NCBI RefSeq assembly: GCF_000472545.1
Contig: NZ_AWZV01000036.1
Span: 244 to 64,243 of the forward strand
Reading direction: 5' to 3'
Source: Burkholderia sp. WSM2232
GTDB taxonomy: Bacteria; Pseudomonadota; Gammaproteobacteria; Burkholderiales; Burkholderiaceae
Length of the DNA: 64,000 nucleotides
The translations under genes were made by a program, and so were the position numbers. Shown here one piece after another: positions 19,147 through 27,990 of the stretch (the stretch's first letter is position 1; every line of letters begins with the position of its first letter). The notes below the pieces were generated by a model. It had not been told where the DNA came from, did not search any database, and worked only from the letters and a program-made list of their open reading frames with translations.

Positions 19147-20268
19147 TCAGCTATGCAACAGCGTCGTGCGATACGGGTCCCATACGAGGCCCACTTTGTC
19201 GCCGACGCGCGGCGACAGACTGCGCTCGCAGCGCACGGTGAGCTCGCTGCCGTCGTTCATCGCGAGCTGCACGCGCGTGTCGCTGCCGAAGAACACCACG
19301 TCCGCAATTGTGCCGTCGACGAATCCGCTGGCCGGCTCGACGAAACGCGGGGCTTCCGGACGCACGAGCAGCGTGTGGCGCGCAGCAGAAACGGACGCGG
19401 GCGCAGAAACCGAAGCGCCGGATGCACCCTTGCCATTCGTTATCCTGATGGTGTCGAGCGCGCTGACCGGCAACGGAATGCGGCCGCCCGCCGCGAGCAG
19501 GATCGGCTCGCCGCTTGCGCCACGGGTTTCGTCGAGCGCGCCTTCGAGCAGATTCGAATGACCGATGAAGCCGGCCGCGAAGCGTGTTGCGGGACGGTCG
19601 TACAGGTCGGCGGGCGTGCCCACCTGCTCTATGCGCGCCTGATTCATGAGGCAGATGCGGTCAGAGAGCGTCAGCGCCTCGTCCTGGTCGTGCGTGACGT
19701 AGACGAAGGTTGCACCGAGCTCCTTGTGCAGCCGGCGGATTTCGGACTGCATGTGCTCGCGCAGTTTTTTGTCCAGTGCGCCAAGCGGCTCGTCGAGCAG
19801 AATCACCGACGGCCGGTACGCAAAGCAGCGCGCCAGCGCGATGCGCTGCTGTTGCCCGCCCGATAGCTCCTTCGGAAAGCGCTTCGCGTAGTCGGTCATG
19901 CGCACCATGGCGAGCGCACTCTCCACGGCCGCGCGCACCTCGTCGCGCGACTTGCGGCGCATGCGCAGACCATAGGCGACGTTGTCCCACACGCTCATGT
20001 GCGGAAACAGCGCATAGCTCTGGAACACCATGCCGATGCCGCGCTTACCCGGCTCAACGTGCGTGACGTCGCGCCCGTCGATCTCGATACGCCCTGCGCT
20101 TGGTGCGACGAGGCCCGAGATCATCTGCAGCAGTGTGGTCTTGCCCGAACCCGACGGCCCGAGCAGCGTCAGGAATTCGCCCGCCTGCACGGCGAGGTCC
20201 GTCGGTTCAAGCGCCACCGCGTCGCCGTAGCGCTTGGCAATGCCTATCGCCTCGAGTTTCGAGCTCAT
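19147..20268 (-). CDS. ABC transporter ATP-binding protein (PotA/FbpC-like)
   Basis: 373 residues from MSSKLEAIGIAKRYGD at 20268. Walker A GPSGSGKTT, Q-loop FQSYALFPHMSV, signature LSGGQQQRIALARC, Walker B VILLDEPLGALD and the switch His in VTHDQDEA are all present, followed by a C-terminal TOBE domain. It energises import through the fused permease. It lies ten bases after the binding-protein gene, on the same transcript. Confidence 0.92.
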   Translation of the reverse strand: MSSKLEAIGIAKRYGDAVALEPTDLAVQAGEFLTLLGPSGSGKTTLLQMISGLVAPSAGRIEIDGRDVTHVEPGKRGIGMVFQSYALFPHMSVWDNVAYGLRMRRKSRDEVRAAVESALAMVRMTDYAKRFPKELSGGQQQRIALARCFAYRPSVILLDEPLGALDKKLREHMQSEIRRLHKELGATFVYVTHDQDEALTLSDRICLMNQARIEQVGTPADLYDRPATRFAAGFIGHSNLLEGALDETRGASGEPILLAAGGRIPLPVSALDTIRITNGKGASGASVSAPASVSAARHTLLVRPEAPRFVEPASGFVDGTIADVVFFGSDTRVQLAMNDGSELTVRCERSLSPRVGDKVGLVWDPYRTTLLHS

Positions 20269-20278
20269 CGTGCAGTCC

Positions 20279-21340
20279 TCACGAAATGATCCACGAATTG
20301 AACCGTTCAGTGACTTTCTGGCGGTTCGCTTCCCACCATTGCGGACTCGGCAGCCGCATGTCGCGGATATTGTCGGGGGCCGTGGGGAATAGCGTCGCGC
20401 GCTCTTTGGCAATGGTCTCGAACGCTTTCCTGTTGGTCGGCCCGTAAGCCAGCGTGCGCGTGAGCAACGCCTGGCGCTTCGCGTCGGCGCAAAAACGCAC
20501 GAACTGCTTTGCCGCCTCCGCGCGCGGCGTGCCCTTTGGAATGCCCCACCCTTCGATTGAATAAAGCCCCTGATTCCACACGATCGCGACCGGCGCGCCC
20601 GCGTCCTTCGCGGCTTGCGCGCGGCCGTTCCACGTCGAGATCATGTCGACATCGCCGCTCTGGATCGCCTGCATCGCCTGCGCGCCGGAAGTCCACCAGA
20701 TGTTCACGTGCGGCTTGATCCTGTCGAGGCTTTTGAATGCCCGGTCGACGTCGAGCGGATACAGCTTGTCGAGCGGCACGCCGTCGGCGAGCAGCGCCTG
20801 TTCCAGCGTGTCGAGCGGGCTGCGCCGCAGGCAGCGGCGGCCCGGGTATTTCTTCACGTCCCAGAAGTCCGCCCACGTTTTCGGTCCGTTGTCCTTGAAC
20901 CTGTCGGCACGATAGGCAAGCACGGTCGAATACACGTCCACGCCCAGCCAGTTCGGCGTGATCGCTTCGGGCATGATGTCAGGATAGTCGCTCGCCTTCA
21001 GGCCGATGGGTTCCAGCAGGCCCTTCGCTTCGAGGTAGGGAATGTCGGCGGAGAGCGTAAGCGTGGTGACGTCCCATACGTAATTCTTCGTTTGCACCAT
21101 CGCCGCGAATTGCGCAACCGGCTGCGATTCGCGCGCGACGCTCACGACCTTGATGCCGGTCGCTTTTTCGAACGGATCGTAAAACGCTTCGCGATAGGCG
21201 GTGGTGTAAGGACCGCCCGGGTCCGAGACCACGATCTGCTTTGCCTGCGCACGCGCGGCGAGCGGCAGTGCGCCCGCCACGGCAAGCGCGCCCGCGCCGT
21301 GAAGAATGCGGCGGCGTGCCGGGTTGAAGTCTTGCGTCAT
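20279..21340 (-). CDS. ABC transporter substrate-binding protein (PotD-like)
   Basis: 353 residues with a twin-arginine-type signal (NPARRRILHGAGALAVAGAL, cleavage after ARAQA). The mature part reads KQIVVSDPGGPYTTAYREAFYDPFEKATGIKV, typical of the spermidine/putrescine-binding cluster. It captures a solute in the periplasm for the fused permease. The ligand is not clear: the ligase and hydratase genes beside it suggest a carboxylate, possibly a zwitterion or betaine, rather than a polyamine. Confidence 0.88.
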   Translation of the reverse strand: MTQDFNPARRRILHGAGALAVAGALPLAARAQAKQIVVSDPGGPYTTAYREAFYDPFEKATGIKVVSVARESQPVAQFAAMVQTKNYVWDVTTLTLSADIPYLEAKGLLEPIGLKASDYPDIMPEAITPNWLGVDVYSTVLAYRADRFKDNGPKTWADFWDVKKYPGRRCLRRSPLDTLEQALLADGVPLDKLYPLDVDRAFKSLDRIKPHVNIWWTSGAQAMQAIQSGDVDMISTWNGRAQAAKDAGAPVAIVWNQGLYSIEGWGIPKGTPRAEAAKQFVRFCADAKRQALLTRTLAYGPTNRKAFETIAKERATLFPTAPDNIRDMRLPSPQWWEANRQKVTERFNSWIIS

Positions 21341-21496
21341 TGTTCAGGTCTCCGCACTAAGGTTGAGATGGGAACGGCTTGACTTGGCCTTGCGGCTGCA
21401 CTTGCAGCGGGCGCAAGCACCACGACGAAAACCGGCTCGGGCATTGCACTGACCATGCCGACCACGAGCGGCCCCGCGCGCCTCGCCCGCGAGCGG

Positions 21497-22258
21497 CTAC
21501 TTCGCGCGCTGGCGGAAGAACTCTTCCATCATGCGCGCGGGTTCGCCGGAGTCGTACGCTTCGCGCTGAATGCGCTCGCCCGCTTGGATGCAGTCGATAA
21601 ACCCCGGCTCCGTCATTTCGCGAAAACGCTGCTTGTCGAGCCGCATGGCGACGGGCGGCTTGGCCGCGAGTTCAGTGGCAATTTCGAGCGACTTGTCGAA
21701 CACCTTGTCTTCGTCGACGAGGTGATGAATCAGGCCGATGCGATGACACTCTTCTGCGTCCATCAAACGGCCCGTGAGGGTCAGCTCAATGGTGCGCGAC
21801 ATGCCGAGCATCGCGTTCATGATCCACGGCCCGGTGGTGCTGGCAATGCCCGCATTGATTTCAGGCTGCCCCATGCGCACGCCGGCATGACCGACGCGGA
21901 TATCGCCGAGCAGCGCCACCTGAAACGCCGAGCCCGCGGCTGTGCCGTTGAGCGCCATGACGAGCGGCTTCGAGAGGCCGCGCAGCGCCGTGTAGTAGCG
22001 CTGCCACTCCTTGACCCACGCCACCGCGCGCTCGCCGTCGAAGTCATGCGCTTCCGAGAGGTCCTGCCCTGCCGAGAAGGCGCGATTGCCGGCGCCGGTC
22101 ATGATGATCGCGGCGACTTCCGGATCGTGGTTGAAACGCTCAAGCGCCTCGATGATTGTCTCGCGCATCGGCGTGGTCCATGCGTTCAGCCGCTCCGGGC
22201 GATTCAGCGTGATGATCGCGACACGACCGCGATTCGAGAACAGCACGTCATTGCTCAT
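21497..22258 (-). CDS. Enoyl-CoA hydratase/isomerase family protein
   Basis: 253 residues. Crotonase-fold landmarks: ITLNRPERLNAW, FSAGQDLSEAHDF at the first oxyanion position, ALNGTAAGSAFQVALLGDIRVG, and the GQPEINAGIASTTGP catalytic segment. It acts on a CoA thioester, probably made by the ligase at the end of the operon. First gene of the leftward operon. No Shine-Dalgarno is visible: the IclR-type half site TATCGCATA lies 4-13 bases before the ATG, where the ribosome site should be, so the operator and translation start may overlap or the mRNA may be leaderless. Confidence 0.88.
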   Translation of the reverse strand: MSNDVLFSNRGRVAIITLNRPERLNAWTTPMRETIIEALERFNHDPEVAAIIMTGAGNRAFSAGQDLSEAHDFDGERAVAWVKEWQRYYTALRGLSKPLVMALNGTAAGSAFQVALLGDIRVGHAGVRMGQPEINAGIASTTGPWIMNAMLGMSRTIELTLTGRLMDAEECHRIGLIHHLVDEDKVFDKSLEIATELAAKPPVAMRLDKQRFREMTEPGFIDCIQAGERIQREAYDSGEPARMMEEFFRQRAK

Positions 22259-22262
22259 GATT

Positions 22263-22271
22263 TATCGCATA
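22263..22271. promoter_or_regulatory. IclR operator half site before the enoyl-CoA hydratase operon
   Basis: TATCGCATA, identical to the arm at 15707-15715 before iclR, immediately upstream of the operon's first start codon. Confidence 0.5.
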
Positions 22272-22533
22272 GTAATAGTTGATGGTGTATAGAAATATAG
22301 GCGCATCAAAAATACCGTGCAAGCGGGTTTACCAGAGAGATGGGTTGCAGTGAGAAGGCGAAGAGCAAAGCGCACAGACAGCGGTAGGCGCGACGGGCCG
22401 CGTGTGCGAGTCAGGCGAAGGGAGGTGGTAGAGAACGGGCGCCGCGTTCATCCGCTGCATTAGGGAAAAGCCGCGACACGCCCCGTTTGGCGAGCCGAAG
22501 TGCGCGCAGGCCGGCAGCCCAGGCAACGCATAG

Positions 22534-22720
22534 AAAAAAGCCGCAGACAAAGCTGCGGCTAAACAAACACACACGCCGAACGTTTGGGAACGCTGACGCC
22601 TTACAAATCGTAGCGATGTTTTCGGGGCCTGAAAATCGGGTGTTTTGTATGAAAGCATGCCGACTTCCCGGCAAAAGCCGCCTGTACGCAGATGATCGCA
22701 GTTTGCGTAGCTTACAAAGT
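22534..22720 (-). ncRNA. Candidate small RNA with intrinsic terminator
   Basis: On the minus strand AGCCGCAG-CTTTG-CTGCGGCT (22560-22540, loop CTTTGT) is followed by six T (22539-22534), a strong Rho-independent terminator with no supported gene just upstream. About 180 bases earlier TTGCGT...18 bp...TAAGCT could serve as -35/-10. The stretch between is AT-richer than its surroundings and has no convincing reading frame. The spacer 22272-22909 holds nothing else that I recognise. A small RNA is an inference; the terminator itself is seen. Confidence 0.35.
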
Positions 22721-22909
22721 CGCCAAAAAACAACGCAAACCTTGCAAACAGCTTAGCCGGCGGGCCAGCAAGCCGGCATTGAGGGCGTGCACGACCTCGT
22801 GGTGTAGGCATGGCTCCTGCGGGTCGGACTGAAAGTTTGCGCGTATGCAAACTGCATGACAGGGCGGGGACAATGCGAACCCGACCAACAGACTATTGCA
22901 GGAGCCACG

Positions 22910-23677
22910 TTGCGCCCCTTATCCGTTTACGTTCTCACCCACAACAGCGAGCGTCATCTGGACCGCGTGCTGACAGCCGCGAAGCGTGCCGCAGACGACT
23001 TACTGATCGTAGATAGCGGCAGCAGCGACGCGACGCTCGCAATTGCCGCAAGGCACGGCGCGCGAATCGTGCATCGCGCATTCGACAACTTTCGCGCGCA
23101 ACGCGAGTTCGCCAACGGCCAGTGCCTGCACGAAATGGTGATGTTCTTCGACAGTGACGAAATTGCGAGCGACGCGTTGATCGACGAAATTGCCGCCTTG
23201 AAGGCCCACGGCTTCGCTCACGACGCGTATGCGGTCAGGCGAGACTGGGTGGTGATGGGCAAGCGGATTCATGCACTAATGCCGGTGTCGTGCCCGGACT
23301 ATCCCATTCGTGTGTATCGGCGGGGCGCCGTGCGTTTCACCGGGCATAGCGTGCATGAAACGCTGACGGGCGCTGCAAGCGGCGGACGCATTGAAGCGCC
23401 GCTGATCCATCATACGTTCGAAACCACCGCGGAGATGAAGCGCAAGCTGGATCTCTACACGGACCTCGCCGCGCTCGACCTGGTGAACAGGCACGAGCGC
23501 CCGGCCGTGCTGAGCTTCAAGGGCTGGTTCAGCCCGTTGGGGGCATTCATGAAGTGGTACATTCGCAAGGGGAATATTCGCGATGGCCGCGTCGGCTTGA
23601 TCCTCGCGCTTTACGCGAGTGCTTATACGCGCCGCAAGTATCGCAAGGCGCTTGTGCGGCTGCGTGGCAAGCGTTAA
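22910..23677 (+). CDS. Family 2 glycosyltransferase (WaaE/KdtX-like)
   Basis: 255 residues from a TTG at 22910 chosen because AGGAG lies six bases upstream; upstream ATGs lack a site. The nucleotide-sugar motifs are SVYVLTHNSERHLDRVL, LLIVDSGSSDAT and the metal-binding FDSDEI, followed by YPIRVYRRG and GHSVHETL, as in lipopolysaccharide-core glucosyltransferases of the WaaE/KdtX type. No membrane segment, so it probably works at the inner face of the inner membrane on lipid A-core or another surface glycan. It is monocistronic here. Confidence 0.8.
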   Translation: MRPLSVYVLTHNSERHLDRVLTAAKRAADDLLIVDSGSSDATLAIAARHGARIVHRAFDNFRAQREFANGQCLHEMVMFFDSDEIASDALIDEIAALKAHGFAHDAYAVRRDWVVMGKRIHALMPVSCPDYPIRVYRRGAVRFTGHSVHETLTGAASGGRIEAPLIHHTFETTAEMKRKLDLYTDLAALDLVNRHERPAVLSFKGWFSPLGAFMKWYIRKGNIRDGRVGLILALYASAYTRRKYRKALVRLRGKR

Positions 23678-23779
23678 GGCACGCTCGCCTCGGCCGTTGA
23701 AAGCAGAATGAAAAATGCCGCGCCGATACTGGACCGTAACATGCGATCTGCATTGCAGCGACGCCGTCCGGAGTCTCCC

Positions 23780-24187
23780 ATGACCGTTTCGATCAACCCG
23801 CATTGCGCCGTCCCCGCCGGTTTGCGGCCGGGCACCGTCGGCCTCGCGCTGGCGCTCTTCGTGTCGAGCGCCGACGCCGTGTCGGCTTGCCCGACGGTAG
23901 TCACGACTCCGGCCGGCAGCGCGTTCGACCTCGCCTCGCTGGTCGCCGACAACGGCTCGCCGCAAGCGGCACTGGCCAAACTGCGCGCCGCGTTGTCCAA
24001 ACTCGGCTGGGGCACCCGTTGCAGCCTGCTGCGAGATATCCAGGCCTGCAACGAAACCGTCGATATCGCAAAGCGTGCAGTCGTCGCGCTCGAAGCCTGC
24101 GCTGCGGCGTCGCCTCGCGGGCCGAGCGTGGACCGGCGCAACGGCAAGGACCGCGATGCGCGCCAATCCGCGCAACTGGATAGATGA
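23780..24187 (+). CDS. Exported protein of unknown function
   Basis: 135 residues from the ATG at 23780, with GGAG seven bases upstream. A signal peptide is likely (GLALALFVSSADAVSA). The mature part is Ala/Leu-rich, helical, with four cysteines (ACPTV, RCSLL, ACNET, EACAA) that could form two disulphides, and a charged tail. Not recognised as any family. The 290 bases after it (24188-24477) show no gene. Reality of the gene is supported by ribosome site, signal sequence and codon use only. Confidence 0.5.
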   Translation: MTVSINPHCAVPAGLRPGTVGLALALFVSSADAVSACPTVVTTPAGSAFDLASLVADNGSPQAALAKLRAALSKLGWGTRCSLLRDIQACNETVDIAKRAVVALEACAAASPRGPSVDRRNGKDRDARQSAQLDR

Positions 24188-24477
24188 AGCCGCGTGCCGG
24201 CGGGCGCAGCGGTCTACCGCACGACGGTTGCGAGCGCCCGGCTATAGGCAAAGAGCTTGCCGATTGCAGCGCTGCCCGCTGATTCGTCGCCGGACAGAGT
24301 GACGCGATCGTCCTGCTGCGCCCGGCGGCCGGCACCTGGCACCCGGCGCCCCCCACTCGGCGGGAGGCACGCGAGCGCTGCCTGGCATGCCTGATACGGC
24401 CGGAGCGCCGTCGATTTTGCAGCGGCTTGCTCGTCGTGTTGATGGACCGATCGCGTCCGTCAATCCGGAGAAAGCTC

Positions 24478-25116
24478 ATGCGCAAGCTCACCGTTTCTGC
24501 ATTCATCAGTCTCGACGGCGTCATTCAGGCGCCGGGCGGTCCAGAGGAGGACCCGAGCGGCAACTTCCGCCTCGGCGGCTGGATCGTGCCGTATGCCGAC
24601 GACGCAATCTCAGGCTACTTGCAGGAACTGTTCGCCGAACGGTTCGAATTGCTCCTTGGGCGCCGCACGTACGACATATTCGCCGGGTATTGGCCACACG
24701 TGCCGGCCGGTTCGCCGAGCCGCGGCATCGCCGATCTTTTGAACGGCGTGCCCAAGCATGTGACCACGCATCGACCCGACACGCTTGAGTGGCAAGAGAG
24801 CCACGCGCTCACAGACACGCTCGCGGACGCGATACGCGCGCTCAAACAGCAGTCCGGCGCGGATTTGCTCACATTCGGCAGCGGCAATATGGTCGCCCAA
24901 TTGCTCGCCGCCGATCTGGTGGATGAACTGCGGCTGGTGATTTATCCGCTGATACTCGGGCGCGGCAAGCGGCTATTCGGCGAGAACGCGCCTGCGTCTG
25001 CGTTCAGACTCGCGCACTCGGTCAGCACGCCGCACGGCGTAATCATCACGCGCTATGTTCGCGGCGGGGAGGTGCGAACCGGATCGTTCGATGCGGATGA
25101 TCAGGGATCCGTATGA
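24478..25116 (+). CDS. Dihydrofolate reductase-like family protein (RibD C-terminal fold)
   Basis: 212 residues from MRKLTVSAFISLDGVIQAPGG, the standard start of the RibD_C/DHFR-like group that is often annotated deaminase/reductase. FELLLGRRTYDIFAGYWP and DLLTFGSGNMVAQLLAADLVDELRL with YPLILGRGKRLF are all diagnostic. Probably an NADPH-dependent reductase, but no folate or riboflavin role is shown for this stand-alone group. GGAG seven bases upstream selects this start over the longer frame from 24427. Confidence 0.86.
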   Translation: MRKLTVSAFISLDGVIQAPGGPEEDPSGNFRLGGWIVPYADDAISGYLQELFAERFELLLGRRTYDIFAGYWPHVPAGSPSRGIADLLNGVPKHVTTHRPDTLEWQESHALTDTLADAIRALKQQSGADLLTFGSGNMVAQLLAADLVDELRLVIYPLILGRGKRLFGENAPASAFRLAHSVSTPHGVIITRYVRGGEVRTGSFDADDQGSV

Positions 25117-25189
25117 TCTGTCTTGTGTCAGGGTGCAGCGCAGGAAAATGCGTGCGGCGATGGCAGCGCGAGCCGCCGCCCCTACCCAC

Positions 25190-25966
25190 CTAGACCTTGG
25201 CGTGATTGCGCGCCGCGCCGCGGCTGCCGGCGCGCGAGCCTTGGACCATCTCCGAGAGCCAGTTCACGATGAGGTCCGTGTAGGCGCGCTGGCTGCCGAT
25301 GTCGGAAAGGCCGTGATCCGCACCCTCGATCACCCGATAGGTAAGCGAATGCGCCTGCAAAAACGCCTGCAGATAGCTGGCGATCACCGTATGCGGAACG
25401 ATCTGGTCATGCTCGGATTCGACCAGCAGCACATCGCCGTCGAAGTTCGCAGCGGCACGCAACGCGCGGTTTTCCGCGGCCGGCACGACGCGTTTGCGGT
25501 ATGCAACCAGATCGTGCTCGACGTGCAGCGCGCGCTTGGGCGTGTTCCAGCCGTCGTCGAGATAGAGCGCCGGCACGCGCAGGCCCAGCCATCGCACCGG
25601 CCGCAACTCCGTCAGGATGGCCGCGAGATAGCCGCCATAGCTGCTGCCGATCACCGCAATCGAATCGCGGTCGATTGCCGGATGCGCGGCGAGCGTGTCG
25701 TATGCGGCAAGCAGGTCGTTGAGATTCGTTTCGCGTGTGACCGTCTGCTGTTCATTCTGCGTGCGGGCGTGGCCGGTCAGGTCGAACGTCAGGCAGACGC
25801 AGCCGAGCGCCGCCGCCTGCCGCGCGCGCTCCAGATACTGCTCCTGATTGCCACCCCAACCGTGGACGAAAAGCACGCCCGGCACGGCTGTTTTCGGAAT
25901 CAGCATGGTGCCGTCGAGATGGCCGCGCTCGAGCTTGATCTGTAACTGGTAACGGTCTGCCGTCAT
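25190..25966 (-). CDS. Alpha/beta hydrolase (dienelactone-hydrolase-like)
   Basis: 258 residues. Oxyanion HGWGGNQEQ, nucleophile elbow GSSYGGYLAA (Ser about 110), acid in ESEHDQIVP and His in EGADHGLSD complete a serine-hydrolase triad. No signal peptide, so cytoplasmic. Its start overlaps the stop of the DUF3182 gene (ATGA), so the two are translationally coupled and probably act together. The C terminus is basic. The substrate is unknown; esters or amides made by the partner are a guess. Confidence 0.82.
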   Translation of the reverse strand: MTADRYQLQIKLERGHLDGTMLIPKTAVPGVLFVHGWGGNQEQYLERARQAAALGCVCLTFDLTGHARTQNEQQTVTRETNLNDLLAAYDTLAAHPAIDRDSIAVIGSSYGGYLAAILTELRPVRWLGLRVPALYLDDGWNTPKRALHVEHDLVAYRKRVVPAAENRALRAAANFDGDVLLVESEHDQIVPHTVIASYLQAFLQAHSLTYRVIEGADHGLSDIGSQRAYTDLIVNWLSEMVQGSRAGSRGAARNHAKV

Positions 25967-27120
25967 GAGTCGCTGCTCCTTTGCACCGTGTCGGGATCGA
26001 GCGTATAGAACTTCGTGATGGGTCCAGCCTGACTATCGATGCCGTGATAGACGAGACAGGCGCCGTCGGGCACGTGCACGTTTTCTCCGTATATTTCGCG
26101 TGTCGAGGCGCGCACCACATATGCGTCCGGATTCGCCCGGAACGTGCGCAACGCGCCGATTTCCGCGCCTGTCGCGCCGCCCACGCGCCACGACTGCTCG
26201 AGCACGCCGCAATGACGCACGCCCGCGGCATCGACGCCGCATGCGACGTCGTAGTTGCGCCTCGACGCAAAGAATCCCGCGTAGTCGATCTGCACCGCGG
26301 CATCGAAAGCGCGTGCTTTCGCAATGCATTCGCGCAAGTCTGCGGTGAGATCGAGCCGTTCGAGCACGTCGAAGCCGCCGCGCACGACGACGAGGTCCGA
26401 GCCGCCGTAGACATCGTGGCCATGATTGTTGCGCGTCAGATGCTGCACGCCGTAGTAGCTCACAACCAGATCGTCGAGCATGACCTGTCCCACGCTGAAC
26501 GTGTCGAGTGCCTCGAGGTGCCGCTCGATCGAAATGCCGTCGCGTTGCAGCGCCTCGTCCCCTAGCGCATCGAGTTGCGCTTCGAGTTCGTCTTCCTTCT
26601 CGATCAGCGCCTGTCCCGCGCCGCCGATTCCATATGGACGCTTCACGCGCACGCGGCCCTCGTCCCACAGCGCGCGTGCGGCGCTGCGGGCGTCGTCGCG
26701 CGAAAACGCTGCGTAGCCCGGCAACACCAGCGACGCGGTGCGTGCACCGAGTGCACGCGACCAGCCAGGCGGCGCGGCGCTTGCGCCGCCGGCCAGGCTG
26801 TGCGCAATCAGTTTGGTCGCGACGAACGGGAACGGCACGACACCGCCATACAGGTCATGCACGGAGCGAACGCCGAGTTTGTGCGCTTGCGCAAGGGTCA
26901 AGGTATCGTCGGGAATCAGATACCGATTCGCGGGATAGGCCTGCGCGTCGCGGAATTCGCCCGCCACCTGCGTGCCTTTGAGTTCGGCGATCTGGCGCGC
27001 CAGTTCGCGCAAGGTCTCGCTTTCGTGACCGGCGCGGCACGCTTCGCGCCGCTGCCGGTACAGGATGACAACCGGTAAGCCGGGTGCTGCGGATACGTCC
27101 GGAGCGTGCGATGGTTCCAC
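25963..27120 (-). CDS. DUF3182 family protein, ATP-grasp-like
   Basis: 385 residues from a GTG at 27120 with GGGAGGCG six bases upstream; the longer open frame to 27516 lacks a site. The sequence matches DUF3182 of beta- and gamma-proteobacteria. VKRPYGIGGAGQALIE followed by ISIERHLEALDTFSVGQV resembles the nucleotide-binding loop and following strand of ATP-grasp ligases, and QIDYAGFFASRRNYDVACG the acidic C-terminal part. A ligase or kinase activity is therefore likely but unproven. It is coupled to the hydrolase. About 390 bases upstream (27121-27512) contain no gene. Confidence 0.75.
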   Translation of the reverse strand: MEPSHAPDVSAAPGLPVVILYRQRREACRAGHESETLRELARQIAELKGTQVAGEFRDAQAYPANRYLIPDDTLTLAQAHKLGVRSVHDLYGGVVPFPFVATKLIAHSLAGGASAAPPGWSRALGARTASLVLPGYAAFSRDDARSAARALWDEGRVRVKRPYGIGGAGQALIEKEDELEAQLDALGDEALQRDGISIERHLEALDTFSVGQVMLDDLVVSYYGVQHLTRNNHGHDVYGGSDLVVVRGGFDVLERLDLTADLRECIAKARAFDAAVQIDYAGFFASRRNYDVACGVDAAGVRHCGVLEQSWRVGGATGAEIGALRTFRANPDAYVVRASTREIYGENVHVPDGACLVYHGIDSQAGPITKFYTLDPDTVQRSSDS

Positions 27121-27512
27121 GATGTTCGCCTCCCTGGCGCGGAGTCGCGCTGTTGCTTTGCGAAAGCGCCATGTCGGTGCTTCCGCAGAGCCGGGGGTCG
27201 CAAGTGTTGTGCCATTGGGGCGGCATGCTGTTGGCCTGGCCCGTCTAAAGCGAGCGCGGTGGGTGTGAGCGGGTTTGGTCGGTGCTGGAAGGCGGAGGAC
27301 TAAGTGGCGCAGCGGTAATGTGGAGATTTGGGCGCCCTGTTTTTTCAAGCAGGAACAGGGGAAACGGGGCTCCAGGACGAGGCTGCTAGTGGTTGGCTGC
27401 TCTCCACCCGGCGTCCGCAGGTAGAGCAGCAGGGAGTATCTTGCGCACGGACAGATCGCCGGTTCCGCCGCGAAGAGAACAAACCTGAAATATGTTCTGC
27501 CGATCGCACATC

Positions 27513-27965
27513 TCATCGAGCGGCACAGACCTTGCCTCTTTCGATTGCCAGCATCTTTGCCACAGGCGACTGGGGCGCGTTCTGTGAAAGAACGCGGTCC
27601 AGCCGGAAGACGGCCTCTATGTAGGTCCGCGCAGAAACCGTCGCGATCTGTCCGTTGTACGCAACCAACATCTGCTCCAACGCTCCAATGTGCGACTCAG
27701 GCAGACGCCAGACCCCGGTACCTTCGGCTCGCTCGACCGCACGATTCAGCGCTTCCTCAGCCGCCTCGTACACTTCGAGGTCGATCTTTCCTATGCCGGC
27801 TTTCCACATGTAGAAAGACAGGTAGGTCAACCGGGTCAGCTCGTTGAGCATGTGGAGATTACCGTCTTGCGCCCTGCACGCCTCGAGCGCCAGATGCGCG
27901 TTGAGAGACAGGCTACGGACTGACTCGTGCGGTAATGGCAGCAAGGTCTGGGTCGACCACCGCAT
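27513..27965 (-). CDS. Hypothetical protein of a Burkholderia-type family (often named Fis-family regulator)
   Basis: About 150 residues from the ATG at 27965. HESVRSLSLNAHLALEACR, then LNELTRLTYLSFYMWKAGIG and EAAEEALNRAVERAEGTGVW resemble a small alpha-helical family seen repeatedly in Burkholderia accessory regions, sometimes annotated as Fis-family regulators without experimental support. No DNA-binding motif is evident to me. No good ribosome site is seen, and a broken triose-phosphate isomerase lies just upstream, so the 5' end may be damaged. It marks the left edge of the accessory region. Confidence 0.5.
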   Translation of the reverse strand: MRWSTQTLLPLPHESVRSLSLNAHLALEACRAQDGNLHMLNELTRLTYLSFYMWKAGIGKIDLEVYEAAEEALNRAVERAEGTGVWRLPESHIGALEQMLVAYNGQIATVSARTYIEAVFRLDRVLSQNAPQSPVAKMLAIERGKVCAAR

Positions 27966-27990
27966 ACACGGGGATGCTTTCGTACGCGAT

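Noticed and set aside
22329..22850. Minus-strand 173-residue open frame
   Set aside because: It crosses a strong terminator and has Pro/Cys-rich non-protein-like content.
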